A stretch of 10,510 nt of DNA, taken from an uncultured Oscillospiraceae bacterium (lineage in GTDB: Bacteria; Bacillota; Clostridia; Oscillospirales; Oscillospiraceae). The DNA lies in the NCBI GenBank assembly GCA_934621665.1, contig CAKTUT010000053.1:1-10510 (forward strand), written 5' to 3'. Under the pieces are notes generated by a model. The model was not told the DNA's origin. It made no database searches and saw only the letters and a list, made by a program, of their open reading frames with translations. A program made the translations under genes and the position numbers. This document shows, in pieces, positions 1 through 6,719 of this stretch (positions are counted from its first letter, which is position 1; every line of letters begins with the position of its first letter).

Positions 1-30
1 ATGCTCTGCTGAGAGCCAGCAGATAAACGA

Positions 31-60
31 CCTCCCGTTGCCAGCGCAACGGGAGGTTTG
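31..60 (+). terminator. Strong intrinsic terminator at the left edge
   Basis: A perfect 11-bp stem (31-41 with 46-56, CCTCCCGTTGC / GCAACGGGAGG) with a 4-nt loop is followed by TTTGCTTTCT. The T-rich side lies on the plus strand, so it probably ends a plus-strand unit entering from outside the window. A second perfect 7-bp inverted repeat (5-11 with 17-23) lies just upstream. One plus frame reads ALLRASR then TAA at 24-26, which could be the tail of a gene, but seven codons prove nothing. Confidence 0.75.
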
Positions 61-372
61 CTTTCTCGCGTCCCAGCATCGCCAATACGCTGTGATTTCG
101 TCCTGAAGCGGGTGGAGGCTTGCCTGCGGTCTTAACGTCTGAAACGTCGCACAGCTGGCTAACGCGCTGGTATCTGTGCTTGGAGTGAGTGTTCGGCAAG
201 ACCAACAAAAACGCCGGTCGAAATTCTACATTTTGCCGAGAGCAAAAAAGAGCCGCTTTCCCGAAAAATTCCCGGAAAAGCGGCCCAAAATCGCGTGGGT
301 AAAGGTTCAAGTCCACTGATTTTGCCAAAACCCTTTTTGATATCTTTTTTTCCAACTTCAAAAAATGGGCGC
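57..372. other. Gene-free stretch, apart from a terminator
   Basis: No credible coding region is visible. The only minus-strand open frame of note (159-374) runs through the terminator hairpin at 252-284 and has no RBS, so it is not called. The stretch contains a T-loop-like GGTTCAAGTCC (304-314), which cannot form a full T stem, and GATATCTTTTTT at 339-350, repeated at 416-427. Nothing else is recognised. Confidence 0.5.
244..284 (-). terminator. Intrinsic terminator, minus strand
   Basis: GCCGCTTT (252-259) pairs with AAAGCGGC (277-284), extended by CC/GG (260-261 with 274-275) across a one-base bulge. On the minus strand the hairpin is followed by TC and then six Ts (244-249). It lies downstream of the tRNA terminator at 373-409 and may act as a second, back-up terminator for the same minus-strand transcript. 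Confidence 0.7.
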
Positions 373-409
373 AAAAAAACCCGGAAGCCGTTGAAACTTC
401 TGGGTTTTT
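373..409 (-). terminator. Terminator of the tRNA-fMet transcript
   Basis: AAAAACCCGGAAG (375-387) pairs with CTTCTGGGTTTTT (397-409) with one non-canonical or wobble position. On the minus strand the hairpin follows the tRNA 3' end (440) by about 30 nt and finishes in a run of seven Ts. A- and T-tracts on both sides could let it work in either direction. Confidence 0.8.
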
Positions 410-439
410 CGCGTAGATATCTTTTTTGGTTCTACTAGA

Positions 440-600
<161 letters not shown>

Positions 601-626
601 TATACTGCTCTTATGTGAGCTAGATT

Positions 627-655
627 ATAATAGCATACGCGGGCAGCCGTGTCAA
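627..655 (-). promoter_or_regulatory. Promoter for the half-tRNA / tRNA-fMet unit
   Basis: On the minus strand TTGACA (650-655) is followed after exactly 17 nt by TATTAT (627-632). A TATAAT (624-629) overlaps it at a 20-nt spacing. Transcription should start near 620, so the half-tRNA is the first element transcribed. Confidence 0.85.
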
Positions 656-692
656 TAGGTCATGGACAATTTTCGTAAAACATTTTCCGTCA

Positions 693-718
693 GGCTGCGC
701 GCATTTCTGCGCGCAACC
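693..718 (-). terminator. Likely terminator of the 737-2814 operon
   Basis: A 10-bp stem (693-702 with 709-718, including TGCGCGC/GCGCGCA and one wobble pair) with a 6-nt loop lies 18 bp past the stop of the 737-2101 gene on the minus strand. The following bases (TGACGGAAAATGTTTT) are only moderately T-rich, so efficiency is uncertain. Confidence 0.5.
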
Positions 719-736
719 GCAAGCCCGCGCTTTCCC

Positions 737-2101
737 TTAAAACAGGTGCAGCAGCGCCAACGTCACGCCGGAAAACAACAGCCAGAGGCGGAAGCTTTTT
801 TTCCGCGACCACAGCGAATACAGCGCCGAGGCGCAGCCGGCTGCCAGCACCGCAATCAGCCATGCCGATTGCAGCCGCCGCGGCGTAAAACCGAAGCAGT
901 CGATATACAGCGCCAGCTTGGACGCGGCGATCACGGCAAGCAGCAGACTTTCAGCCAGGAGCGCCGTGCACAAAATGCGCGTCGGCTGGTGCAGCGATGC
1001 TTGCAGCGCGCCCGAGCGCGTCACCAGCCACAGCAGTGCAAAGTTTACCGCCATCACGCGGCACAGCGAGAAAAAGCCCTGCCGCGCATACTCAGCCACG
1101 GTATACCCCTCCGGGAGTGTCCGGCTGAACGCGCCAAAGAGATACCCGGCCTGCAAGGCGAAAAATGCCAGATATACCGCCGTAAAAATTCCCAGCACAG
1201 CCAGCCACAGCGTCTGCGGCACCTTGCGCAGGCGCGTAATCGCCGATTCGGTGCGCTCACCGCGGGCACGAAGCACAGCCGTATCCTCGCGCGCCGTTCC
1301 GGCAAGCAGGCCGAACAGGTATGCGCCCACCGGCAGACTGAGAATAAACTTATAGAGGAAATCGACAAACGTCACATTGTTCCAGTCCGGCGTAACCAGC
1401 GTCAACAGGCCGCTGACCGCTGCGTCAAAGCGTGCGTCTGCGCCCGACAAAAATTGCAGCGCCAGCACCAGCAGCACAACCGCTGCAATCACGGCTGCCG
1501 CAATGCCAAAGCGCACGGCGGCGGGGCGCTTTTCTTTTCCGCCCAGATGTGTCAGCGCGAATAGTGCTGTGCGGATGCGCAGAAAAAAGTGTTTAAATGG
1601 AAACACAATCACGCCGTCCAGCGCGTCGAGCGCCAGCAGATGGCCGCTCTCGCCGCAAAGCAGGGCATCCGCTCGGCAAAGCGCCCAGTAAATCGCGTAG
1701 GCGTGCAGAATGAAAATCGCAAGCCTATCCGCAACGGCGGGTTCAGCAGGGGAGGTACCCGCGCCGCGGCGCGCGTCATAGGGAACATACTGCACCTCGC
1801 GCCAGACCAGGCTGCCGACGATCACAAGCATACAGCTAAGCCACACCCAGCTCTCCCAGCTGCGCCGCCGCGCGCGGAAGAGCACCTCTGCCATGGCTAC
1901 AAAGCCCGCGCAGAACACGCAAAGCCAGACTGCGTGTAACGTTGGGGAAAAGATCATCTGAATATAGCAAAATGCAAGCAGATACATCACAACCGCACAA
2001 ATTTTTTCGGGAAAGCTTGCCGCAAACGGCCTGTTTTCCGGCAAAATGGGTACAGCAAGCTCAGGGGTACGGAGTTCCGCATCCCATCTCGGTTCTTCCA
2101 T
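737..2101 (-). CDS. DUF4153/DUF4173-type polytopic membrane protein
   Basis: 454 residues. A hydrophilic N-terminus of about 30 residues is followed by roughly ten hydrophobic segments (about 32-52, 57-75, 84-100, 125-142, 198-218, 247-268, 297-320, 340-361, 375-398, 412-430, 436-453). The motif AEYARQGFF (336-344), followed by LCRVMAVN, and YIDCFGF (399-405) with TPRRL behind it resemble conserved patches of the DUF4153/DUF4173 membrane families; this is recognition by eye. No biochemical function is established for these families. An AAGGAG RBS lies upstream of the ATG, 24 bp after the XRE gene, so it is the last gene of the DUF2975-XRE operon. The shared operon suggests the XRE protein sets its level, perhaps in an envelope response; that is inference. 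No truncation or frameshift is seen. Confidence 0.85.
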   Translation of the reverse strand: MEEPRWDAELRTPELAVPILPENRPFAASFPEKICAVVMYLLAFCYIQMIFSPTLHAVWLCVFCAGFVAMAEVLFRARRRSWESWVWLSCMLVIVGSLVWREVQYVPYDARRGAGTSPAEPAVADRLAIFILHAYAIYWALCRADALLCGESGHLLALDALDGVIVFPFKHFFLRIRTALFALTHLGGKEKRPAAVRFGIAAAVIAAVVLLVLALQFLSGADARFDAAVSGLLTLVTPDWNNVTFVDFLYKFILSLPVGAYLFGLLAGTAREDTAVLRARGERTESAITRLRKVPQTLWLAVLGIFTAVYLAFFALQAGYLFGAFSRTLPEGYTVAEYARQGFFSLCRVMAVNFALLWLVTRSGALQASLHQPTRILCTALLAESLLLAVIAASKLALYIDCFGFTPRRLQSAWLIAVLAAGCASALYSLWSRKKSFRLWLLFSGVTLALLHLF

Positions 2102-2125
2102 ATAAAATTCTCCTTTCCAGTTTGG

Positions 2126-2353
2126 TTATGCTTCGTTATTTGGCACAGCGTCATCCACAAATTCCAGGATATCGCCCGGCTGGCACTGCAGCTCGTGGCA
2201 CAGCGCCATCAGCGTGGAAAAGCGAATCGCCTTTGCCTTGTTGTTTTTCAGAATGGACAAATTTGCGGGCGTAATGCCCACGCGCTCGGCAAGCTCGCCG
2301 GCGGAAATTTTCCGCTTTGCCATCATCACGTCCAGATTGACCAGAATCTCCAT
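2126..2353 (-). CDS. Small XRE/Cro-type HTH regulator (YozG-like)
   Basis: 75 residues, essentially one helix-turn-helix domain. The motif ELAERVGITPANLSILKN (20-37) fits the Cro/CI fold: ELAERVGI is the first helix, ITPANLS the turn and NLSILKN the recognition helix. It is followed by FSTLMALCHELQCQPGDILE, the usual third and fourth helices of the YozG-like subgroup that partners DUF2975 proteins. The start was chosen for the AGGAGGG (2360-2366) 6-7 nt upstream; this RBS overlaps the TAG stop of the DUF2975 gene, so translation is probably coupled. A much longer reading of the same frame up to 2854 crosses the DUF2975 gene and is rejected. It probably binds DNA as a dimer and represses its own operon through the inverted repeats at 2860-2897 (inference). 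Confidence 0.93.
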   Translation of the reverse strand: MEILVNLDVMMAKRKISAGELAERVGITPANLSILKNNKAKAIRFSTLMALCHELQCQPGDILEFVDDAVPNNEA

Positions 2354-2364
2354 CGCGCGCCCTC

Positions 2365-2814
2365 CTAGATCGTCAGATCGAGGTCGTCTTTCATGGCGAT
2401 TGCCTGCTGAAAAACGTTTTTGACAATGCGCACAATCAGCGCCATAAACAGTGCCGCAATGCCAACCAGCCCGAATGGCAGATAGTACGCCGCGCTGACC
2501 AGACACACCACGCCCGCGCCCACGCAGCACCAGCTGACCACGCGCAGAATACGTACGTTTTCCGGCGTAAAGACCTGCGCCAGCTGAATATTGCGCAGAA
2601 GCGCCCAAAGCCGTGCCAGCAGAATCCACCCGAACACGCTGCAAAGATACAGCGTCACACACATAAGGACTGCGCTGCTGCCGGGCATCTGCCGCAGACC
2701 GGTAAACCAGCGTGCCGCCCACCAGCACCCGACATCCAGCGCCAGCAGCACCAGCGCGAACAAAATCACGCACGCCTGTGACAGCCGCACGCTGTTGTCT
2801 CTGCTCCAGTTCAT
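2365..2814 (-). CDS. DUF2975 membrane protein
   Basis: 149 residues with four predicted transmembrane helices (about 12-36, 48-70, 90-112 and 113-133). The signature VFTPENVRILRVVSW (81-95) and the closing DDLDLTI match the DUF2975 family, small membrane proteins nearly always encoded beside a YozG-like XRE regulator, as here. Function is unknown; a membrane sensor or anti-regulator for the HTH protein is a reasonable guess but not shown. The start is the third possible ATG: GGGAGG (2823-2828) is 8 nt upstream of it, whereas the earlier ATGs at 2844 and 2820 either precede the RBS or nearly touch it. It is the first gene of the operon, with a good promoter at 2845-2873. Confidence 0.9.
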   Translation of the reverse strand: MNWSRDNSVRLSQACVILFALVLLALDVGCWWAARWFTGLRQMPGSSAVLMCVTLYLCSVFGWILLARLWALLRNIQLAQVFTPENVRILRVVSWCCVGAGVVCLVSAAYYLPFGLVGIAALFMALIVRIVKNVFQQAIAMKDDLDLTI

Positions 2815-2844
2815 CACCATCGCCTCCCGATTGTTTCTGCACAT

Positions 2845-2873
2845 AGAGTAGCACAGAAATTATTGATTGTCAA
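2845..2873 (-). promoter_or_regulatory. Promoter of the DUF2975-XRE-DUF4153 operon
   Basis: On the minus strand TTGACA (2868-2873), a 17-nt spacer and TACTCT (2845-2850) place the start near 2838, about 25 nt before the DUF2975 start codon. The -35 lies inside an inverted repeat (2862-2874). Confidence 0.8.
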
Positions 2874-2897
2874 TTTAATTTTATTGTTTTTCAATAA
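2860..2897. promoter_or_regulatory. Candidate operator: two inverted repeats at the -35
   Basis: ATTGA-ttg-TCAAT (2862-2874) spans the -35 hexamer, and TTATTG-ttttt-CAATAA (2881-2897) lies just upstream of it. Both begin with TTATTG (2860-2865 and 2881-2886), 21 bp or two helical turns apart. That spacing suits two dimers on one face of the DNA. The obvious candidate ligand is the XRE protein at 2126-2353; this is inference. Confidence 0.5.
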
Positions 2898-2940
2898 ATT
2901 ATTTTCGTTTAACAATTTGAAAGCTGCGCAGTACACAAAA

Positions 2941-2968
2941 GTCCCGGCTTCCAGATGGAGGCCGGGAC
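2941..2968 (-). terminator. Terminator downstream of the 2988-4163 lipoprotein gene
   Basis: GTCCCGGCTTCC (2941-2952) pairs with GGAGGCCGGGAC (2957-2968) around AGAT, with one imperfect position. It begins 20 bp past the lipoprotein stop, and on the minus strand it is followed by TTTTGTG. It separates the lipoprotein gene from the DUF2975 operon promoter. Confidence 0.75.
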
Positions 2969-2987
2969 ACAGGTTTTGTGGTGTTTT

Positions 2988-4163
2988 TCAATCGTCTGAG
3001 GGAAGATAGCGCCAGAAAGGGCTGCCGTCAATGATCTCGTCCTCTGAAACTTCATAGGGCTGAACCCATTGCGTACCATCCGGAAAAAAATAACAGAGGC
3101 CTTGATGATACATTGTTCGATGATATTCTGTCAGCGTATTAACATATCTAATTACATCTGCTGGCACACCGAATTGCTCAAAAATCCACCTTTCAATGCT
3201 AACACCACAGCACATTGGAAGCAGTGTTTCATCAAACGGCGGTATACTGCCATCATCTACATAATCTGGGTGCACACTCTGATACCATGCAACAGCCCTA
3301 TCATGACCGACTGCCTCTACTTCACTTTGCCAAGCCGTTGCCCAATATTCCACTTTATACTTCTCCCGCAGCCGCGTCATCTCCGGATTCGCCCAGCTGA
3401 GATGGTACTCGCAGTTGTTCGCAATGGTAACATTGGGTTCTACCGGCAGGCTTTCGTCCAGCACATCTATCGTGCCGTCCGGCTCATACAGCCGCAGGAC
3501 ACGGAATGTACCGTCCTGCATTTCCTCAGAAAACACGACAACGTTTTTCCCACACAAAAGACCGCACAGGTGATTTGGCGACCGATACAAAACCTCGGTC
3601 AGGCCGTCTGCGGGATTCATCCGTTTCAGGCATGCGCCGTCGCTTGTCAGGTAGTAAATCCGCTGCCTTGTATAATCATAGCCGCGCATGCTGCTGTATC
3701 TGTCTGATTCTCTCTGCATAAAATCATCTATCGGCAGCCGGACAAAACGCAGCCGATCAATGCTCCTCTGCTTATACAGATAGAGTTCTTCTGTTTCGAT
3801 GGAATCGTCAACATACCATGCTTTGTTCAGCAAATCTGAGCCGCGATACAGCGAATAGCCGTTCCAGCTTCCCGAGAAATGCGGCTCATTACGAATTTCG
3901 GAAAAATACTTGTCATGCGTCATGGTTTCCGGCGTGATTGCACGGATAGCCAGGTAGGGATAGCCTGGCGCGCGTTTTCTTGTGGCAGGATCGTCCGGCG
4001 GGGCTGGCTTTTTTGCTTCGCTGTCTGTTGCCGCGCGCTCTGCCTCTGCCACAGCCGCAGACGTGTCCGGCTCATCTGCCGGGGCTTCTTCCTGCGCAGG
4101 CACACAGCCGGACAGGCACAGCAGAAGTGCAAGCGCAAACAGCGCTGATTTGTACCGCTTCAT
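2988..4163 (-). CDS. Lipoprotein of unknown function
   Basis: 391 residues. A lysine/arginine start and hydrophobic stretch (1-19) end in the lipobox LSGC, so Cys20 should be lipidated and the protein anchored outside the membrane. Residues 21-66 are an Ala/Glu/Pro/Asp-rich linker. The middle contains strand-like stretches such as IYYLTSDGACLKRM and FRVLRLYEPDGTIDVL that recall propeller blades, but I cannot assign a family. The C-terminal third is rich in Trp, Tyr and Cys (PMCCGVSIERWIFEQF). AAAGGAG lies 8 nt before the ATG, and the gene has its own promoter (4206-4234) and terminator. The part coding for the C-terminal third is noticeably AT-richer than the rest: 23 of 60 G+C in 3121-3180 versus 33 of 60 in 3421-3480. 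The reading frame is intact, and the gene stands alone, divergent from the HD gene. Confidence 0.85.
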   Translation of the reverse strand: MKRYKSALFALALLLCLSGCVPAQEEAPADEPDTSAAVAEAERAATDSEAKKPAPPDDPATRKRAPGYPYLAIRAITPETMTHDKYFSEIRNEPHFSGSWNGYSLYRGSDLLNKAWYVDDSIETEELYLYKQRSIDRLRFVRLPIDDFMQRESDRYSSMRGYDYTRQRIYYLTSDGACLKRMNPADGLTEVLYRSPNHLCGLLCGKNVVVFSEEMQDGTFRVLRLYEPDGTIDVLDESLPVEPNVTIANNCEYHLSWANPEMTRLREKYKVEYWATAWQSEVEAVGHDRAVAWYQSVHPDYVDDGSIPPFDETLLPMCCGVSIERWIFEQFGVPADVIRYVNTLTEYHRTMYHQGLCYFFPDGTQWVQPYEVSEDEIIDGSPFWRYLPSDD

Positions 4164-4205
4164 GGCAATTGCTCCTTTCCGCAGCGTGTGTATCTTTCCG
4201 CTTCC

Positions 4206-4234
4206 ACCATAGCAGAAGTCTTTTCTCTTGTAAA
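4206..4234 (-). promoter_or_regulatory. Promoter of the 2988-4163 lipoprotein gene
   Basis: On the minus strand TTTACA (4229-4234), a 17-nt spacer and TATGGT (4206-4211) give a start near 4199, about 35 nt before the ATG. Both elements are close to the housekeeping sigma consensus. Confidence 0.7.
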
Positions 4235-4364
4235 GGTATGCAAATTCTTAAATCTACCTTCAGAATTTCCTATCCAGATGCACAATCCCGCCCTCGTTTC
4301 GCCGTCTTTCCTTTCCGTCCGCTGATAGGACGTGCATCGGGGAAGAATCTTTACAAAAACGTGC

Positions 4365-4393
4365 TTGTTGCGGTGCGCGCGGTGTGCTATGAT
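4365..4393 (+). promoter_or_regulatory. Promoter of the HD-domain gene
   Basis: TTGTTG (4365-4370), a 17-nt spacer and TATGAT (4388-4393), preceded by TGC as an extended -10. The start codon follows about 20 nt after the -10, so the leader is very short. Confidence 0.7.
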
Positions 4394-4414
4394 GGGTTTT
4401 AAGAGGTGAAGCAA

Positions 4415-5071
4415 ATGACATATGAACAGATCCGGCAGGACCCGGCAATCAAAACGTATATTTCTCAGGCCGACGCCTCGCTCAGCGCGCTCGGCTTTAC
4501 CGAGCACAGCTTTGCGCACGTCACAGCCGTGGCCGAGAAAGCTGGCTATATTCTGACCACGCTCGGTTATCCCGAGCGGCTGGTGGAGCTGACAAAAATC
4601 GCAGGCTATCTGCACGATATCGGAAATCTGGTCAACCGCGTGGATCACAGCCAGTCGGGCGCGGTCATGGCGTTCCGCATCCTTGACAACATGGGCTTTG
4701 ACCCGGAGGAAATCGCCCTGATCACCACCGCCATCGGCAACCATGATGAGGGCACAGGCGTGCCGGTCAATCCCATGGCCGCGGCGCTGATTCTGGCCGA
4801 CAAGTCGGACGTGCGCCGCAGCCGCGTGCGCAACACCGATATCAGCAAATTTGACATTCATGACCGCGTGAACTACTCCGTCACCAAGGCAGAGCTGAAG
4901 ATCAACGAGGCGCACACACTCATCAAGCTCAAGCTCACCGTTGACACACACATGGGCTCGGTCATGGACTATTTTGAGATTTTCATGGCGCGCATGATTC
5001 TCTGCCGCAAGGCCGCCGAGCGGCTTGGGCTTCAGTTCCGGCTGATGATCAACGAGCAGCAGCTCATCTGA
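4415..5071 (+). CDS. HD-domain metal-dependent phosphohydrolase
   Basis: 218 residues. The HD superfamily metal-site pattern is complete: HSFAHV (His31, His35), HDIGN (His67-Asp68), DHSQSG (His78), GNHDE (His110-Asp111) and the late Asp in ILADKSD (Asp129). Such enzymes hydrolyse phosphate esters, often of nucleotides or signalling nucleotides, using one or two divalent metals; the substrate here is unknown. Residues 145-218 form a C-terminal extension outside the core with a beta-like KAELKINEAHTLIKLKLTVD stretch and an amphipathic helix, perhaps for oligomerisation or ligand sensing. The ATG at 4415 was preferred over the GTG at 4406 because that GTG is part of the AGAGGTG RBS. The protein has no signal peptide, so it is cytoplasmic. 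The gene appears monocistronic, closed by the terminator at 5154-5191. Confidence 0.9.
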   Translation: MTYEQIRQDPAIKTYISQADASLSALGFTEHSFAHVTAVAEKAGYILTTLGYPERLVELTKIAGYLHDIGNLVNRVDHSQSGAVMAFRILDNMGFDPEEIALITTAIGNHDEGTGVPVNPMAAALILADKSDVRRSRVRNTDISKFDIHDRVNYSVTKAELKINEAHTLIKLKLTVDTHMGSVMDYFEIFMARMILCRKAAERLGLQFRLMINEQQLI

Positions 5072-5104
5072 GTGCATTCAAATGCCGCCAGCTCACGTCC
5101 ACCC

Positions 5105-5126
5105 AGGGTGTATCTGAAAACACCCT
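5105..5126 (+). other. Small hairpin after the HD gene
   Basis: AGGGTGT (5105-5111) pairs with ACACCCT (5120-5126), directly followed by a second small repeat AACC-ttt-GGTT (5127-5137). No T-run follows, so it may be a weak attenuating or mRNA-stabilising structure ahead of the main terminator. Confidence 0.4.
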
Positions 5127-5153
5127 AACCTTTGGTTAATAGGCACTGCATTT

Positions 5154-5191
5154 CGTCCACCGTATACTAATAGTATACGGTGGACGTTTTT
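5154..5191 (+). terminator. Strong terminator with an almost loopless 33-bp palindrome
   Basis: CGTCCACCGTATACTA (5154-5169) and TAGTATACGGTGGACG (5171-5186) are perfect reverse complements around a single A, followed by TTTTTGCATC. The T-run is only on the plus side, so it most likely ends the HD transcript. Its length and near-perfect symmetry, with TATACT inside, leave open an extra role as a protein site for the lipoprotein gene that starts 50 bp downstream. Confidence 0.8.
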
Positions 5192-5240
5192 GCATCAGCT
5201 GACGTTTCCGTAAACCAAACAGATATTTGGAGGACGAACT

Positions 5241-6719
5241 ATGAAAAAGAAGCTGCTCCTGCCGCTGCTGCTTGTGCTGGCGCTGTGCCTGACGCTGACC
5301 GGCTGCGGCGAAACGGAAGTGCCGCTCAACGTGACGCTTGTCAACCGCAGCGGCCATGATATCTCCGAAGTGCACATCACCCCAACAACCGACAGCGACT
5401 GGGGCGTGGACTACGCCGACGGGATGCTGGCCGACGGCGATATTGCGCAGGCAAACCTGGGCACATTTAAGGAGTCCGAAGTTCCCGACGCATTCAATAT
5501 TCTGGTCTACAACGACGAGAACTATATTCTGTATGACACCGGCGTGGATGAGCTGGAATTCACCCTGCATGACGGCGACTATCTGGTGTTTCTGCCGCCA
5601 GATGGGGAAGCGGCCTTTGACATCGTCAGCGACTACGACCCATCGCTGTATGACGATATGACGCCTTCCGCCGGGGATACCGGTGATGCAGAATTGCTTG
5701 ACGAATACCCCGATCTCACCGGCTACACCGGCTGCTGGAAATACGACGCCGAACCGTTTTATATGGTCATCAACGACTCGTATGAGTGGATCGCAATCAA
5801 TCTCTATGGCCAGCAGGTCGGCCCGGGCTCGGTTGTGGCCGAGGAGAGCTGCATCTCGCTTTACATGGAGGACGGTTCGCCCCTGACCACGCTCAGCCAG
5901 ACGGCCTATGGCGGGCTGAGCGACGAGGCGGGCAATTCGCTCTCCGCCTGGGACTATATCATGCTTCTGCCGACACCCGACGATGAGCTGAATCAGACGG
6001 CAAGCTTTCCCGGCGGCTTTACCAACGTCACCATCGACTATCCCATCCAGATGGAGGCGCACGAACAGTCGAGTGTCAGCAATGCGCTGAGCTTCAACGC
6101 CATCATGGAGGATGGCACAGACGACTACTATTCCAACATCATGATCGCATTCCAGCCTATCTCAGGCTTTGACCCGTATATGGAAAAGGGCGCATCAACC
6201 GCCAAGCCGTATATGATGAAAATGCTGGAGGACTTCATGAACAGCATGTACGGCAGCTATCTCATCAAGTCCTTTGGCTCAGACTTTAAAGACGGCGGCG
6301 ATTACTACAGTCTGACCGGCTATATGTGGCTGGACGGCGCTGTGTTTCAGAATGGTCCGTCACAGCCTGTGCGCGGCTGCATGGAGGTCCGCTATTACGG
6401 CCCGACCGGCTATGCGCTTGTCGCCACAACGATTGCGCTGGAAAGCCGCGTCCGCAATTACTTTAAGATCTGCAACAAGATGCTTGAGACCTGCTCCTAC
6501 ACCGCCGGCTGGAGCACCTCGCCAAAAAGCGTCCCCGCCCAGCCCGCCTACTCCGACTCCGGCGACTATGGTACGCCGTACTACTGGTATGACGAGGACG
6601 GCGACATCTGGTACTGGAACGGCTATGAAAACGAGTTCATCGGCTATGGCGCGGACGGCTATATTGACGACGACACCGGCGAGTATATGGAGTCAAACGA
6701 CGCAGGCTGGGACTATTAG
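5241..6719 (+). CDS. Large multidomain lipoprotein, probably truncated by an amber codon
   Basis: 492 residues. The signal peptide MKKKLLL... ends in the lipobox LTGC (19-22), so Cys22 is the predicted lipid anchor on the outer face of the membrane. Four parts follow. Residues 27-125 are a beta-rich unit with VTLVNRSGHDISEVHI and a later WG-x-D-x-L/M pattern, seen in clostridial envelope proteins. Residues about 155-235 form a small beta domain (GCWKYDAEPFYMVI, AINLYGQQVGPGSV, SLYMEDGSPL). Residues about 255-420 form an alpha/beta domain loosely like PsbP-type surface domains (fold guess). Residues 430-492 are a Tyr/Trp/Asp/Gly tail. GGAGG lies 7 nt before the ATG. No clear promoter is seen between the upstream terminator and the start. 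The TAG at 6717-6719 interrupts the tail, and the same frame continues to 6818 in the same style. Confidence 0.9.
   Translation: MKKKLLLPLLLVLALCLTLTGCGETEVPLNVTLVNRSGHDISEVHITPTTDSDWGVDYADGMLADGDIAQANLGTFKESEVPDAFNILVYNDENYILYDTGVDELEFTLHDGDYLVFLPPDGEAAFDIVSDYDPSLYDDMTPSAGDTGDAELLDEYPDLTGYTGCWKYDAEPFYMVINDSYEWIAINLYGQQVGPGSVVAEESCISLYMEDGSPLTTLSQTAYGGLSDEAGNSLSAWDYIMLLPTPDDELNQTASFPGGFTNVTIDYPIQMEAHEQSSVSNALSFNAIMEDGTDDYYSNIMIAFQPISGFDPYMEKGASTAKPYMMKMLEDFMNSMYGSYLIKSFGSDFKDGGDYYSLTGYMWLDGAVFQNGPSQPVRGCMEVRYYGPTGYALVATTIALESRVRNYFKICNKMLETCSYTAGWSTSPKSVPAQPAYSDSGDYGTPYYWYDEDGDIWYWNGYENEFIGYGADGYIDDDTGEYMESNDAGWDY

Noticed and set aside
159..374. 71-codon minus-strand open frame beside the tRNA
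   Set aside because: It runs through the terminator hairpin and its T-run, has no RBS, and has no protein-like composition.
662..1564. 300-codon plus-strand open frame
   Set aside because: It is the antisense shadow of the DUF4153-like gene: Gln/Arg-rich, with no RBS, while the opposite frame encodes a clear membrane protein.
2126..2854. 242-codon reading of the XRE frame
   Set aside because: Its first two thirds overlap the DUF2975 gene out of frame and are Arg/Gly-rich nonsense; the RBS-supported start at 2353 gives a normal 75-residue regulator.
4160..5077. 305-codon minus-strand open frame
   Set aside because: It is antisense to the HD-domain gene, is His/Arg/Val-rich, and overlaps the lipoprotein promoter; the plus strand has the complete HD motif set.
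5136..6062. 308-codon minus-strand open frame
   Set aside because: It is antisense to the 5241-6719 lipoprotein gene and has no RBS or recognisable motif.
6717..6719. TAG read as an amino acid (alternative code or pyrrolysine)
   Set aside because: TAG is used as a true stop in the DUF2975 gene here, and no suppressor tRNA or PylS-type gene is present; simple nonsense mutation is enough.
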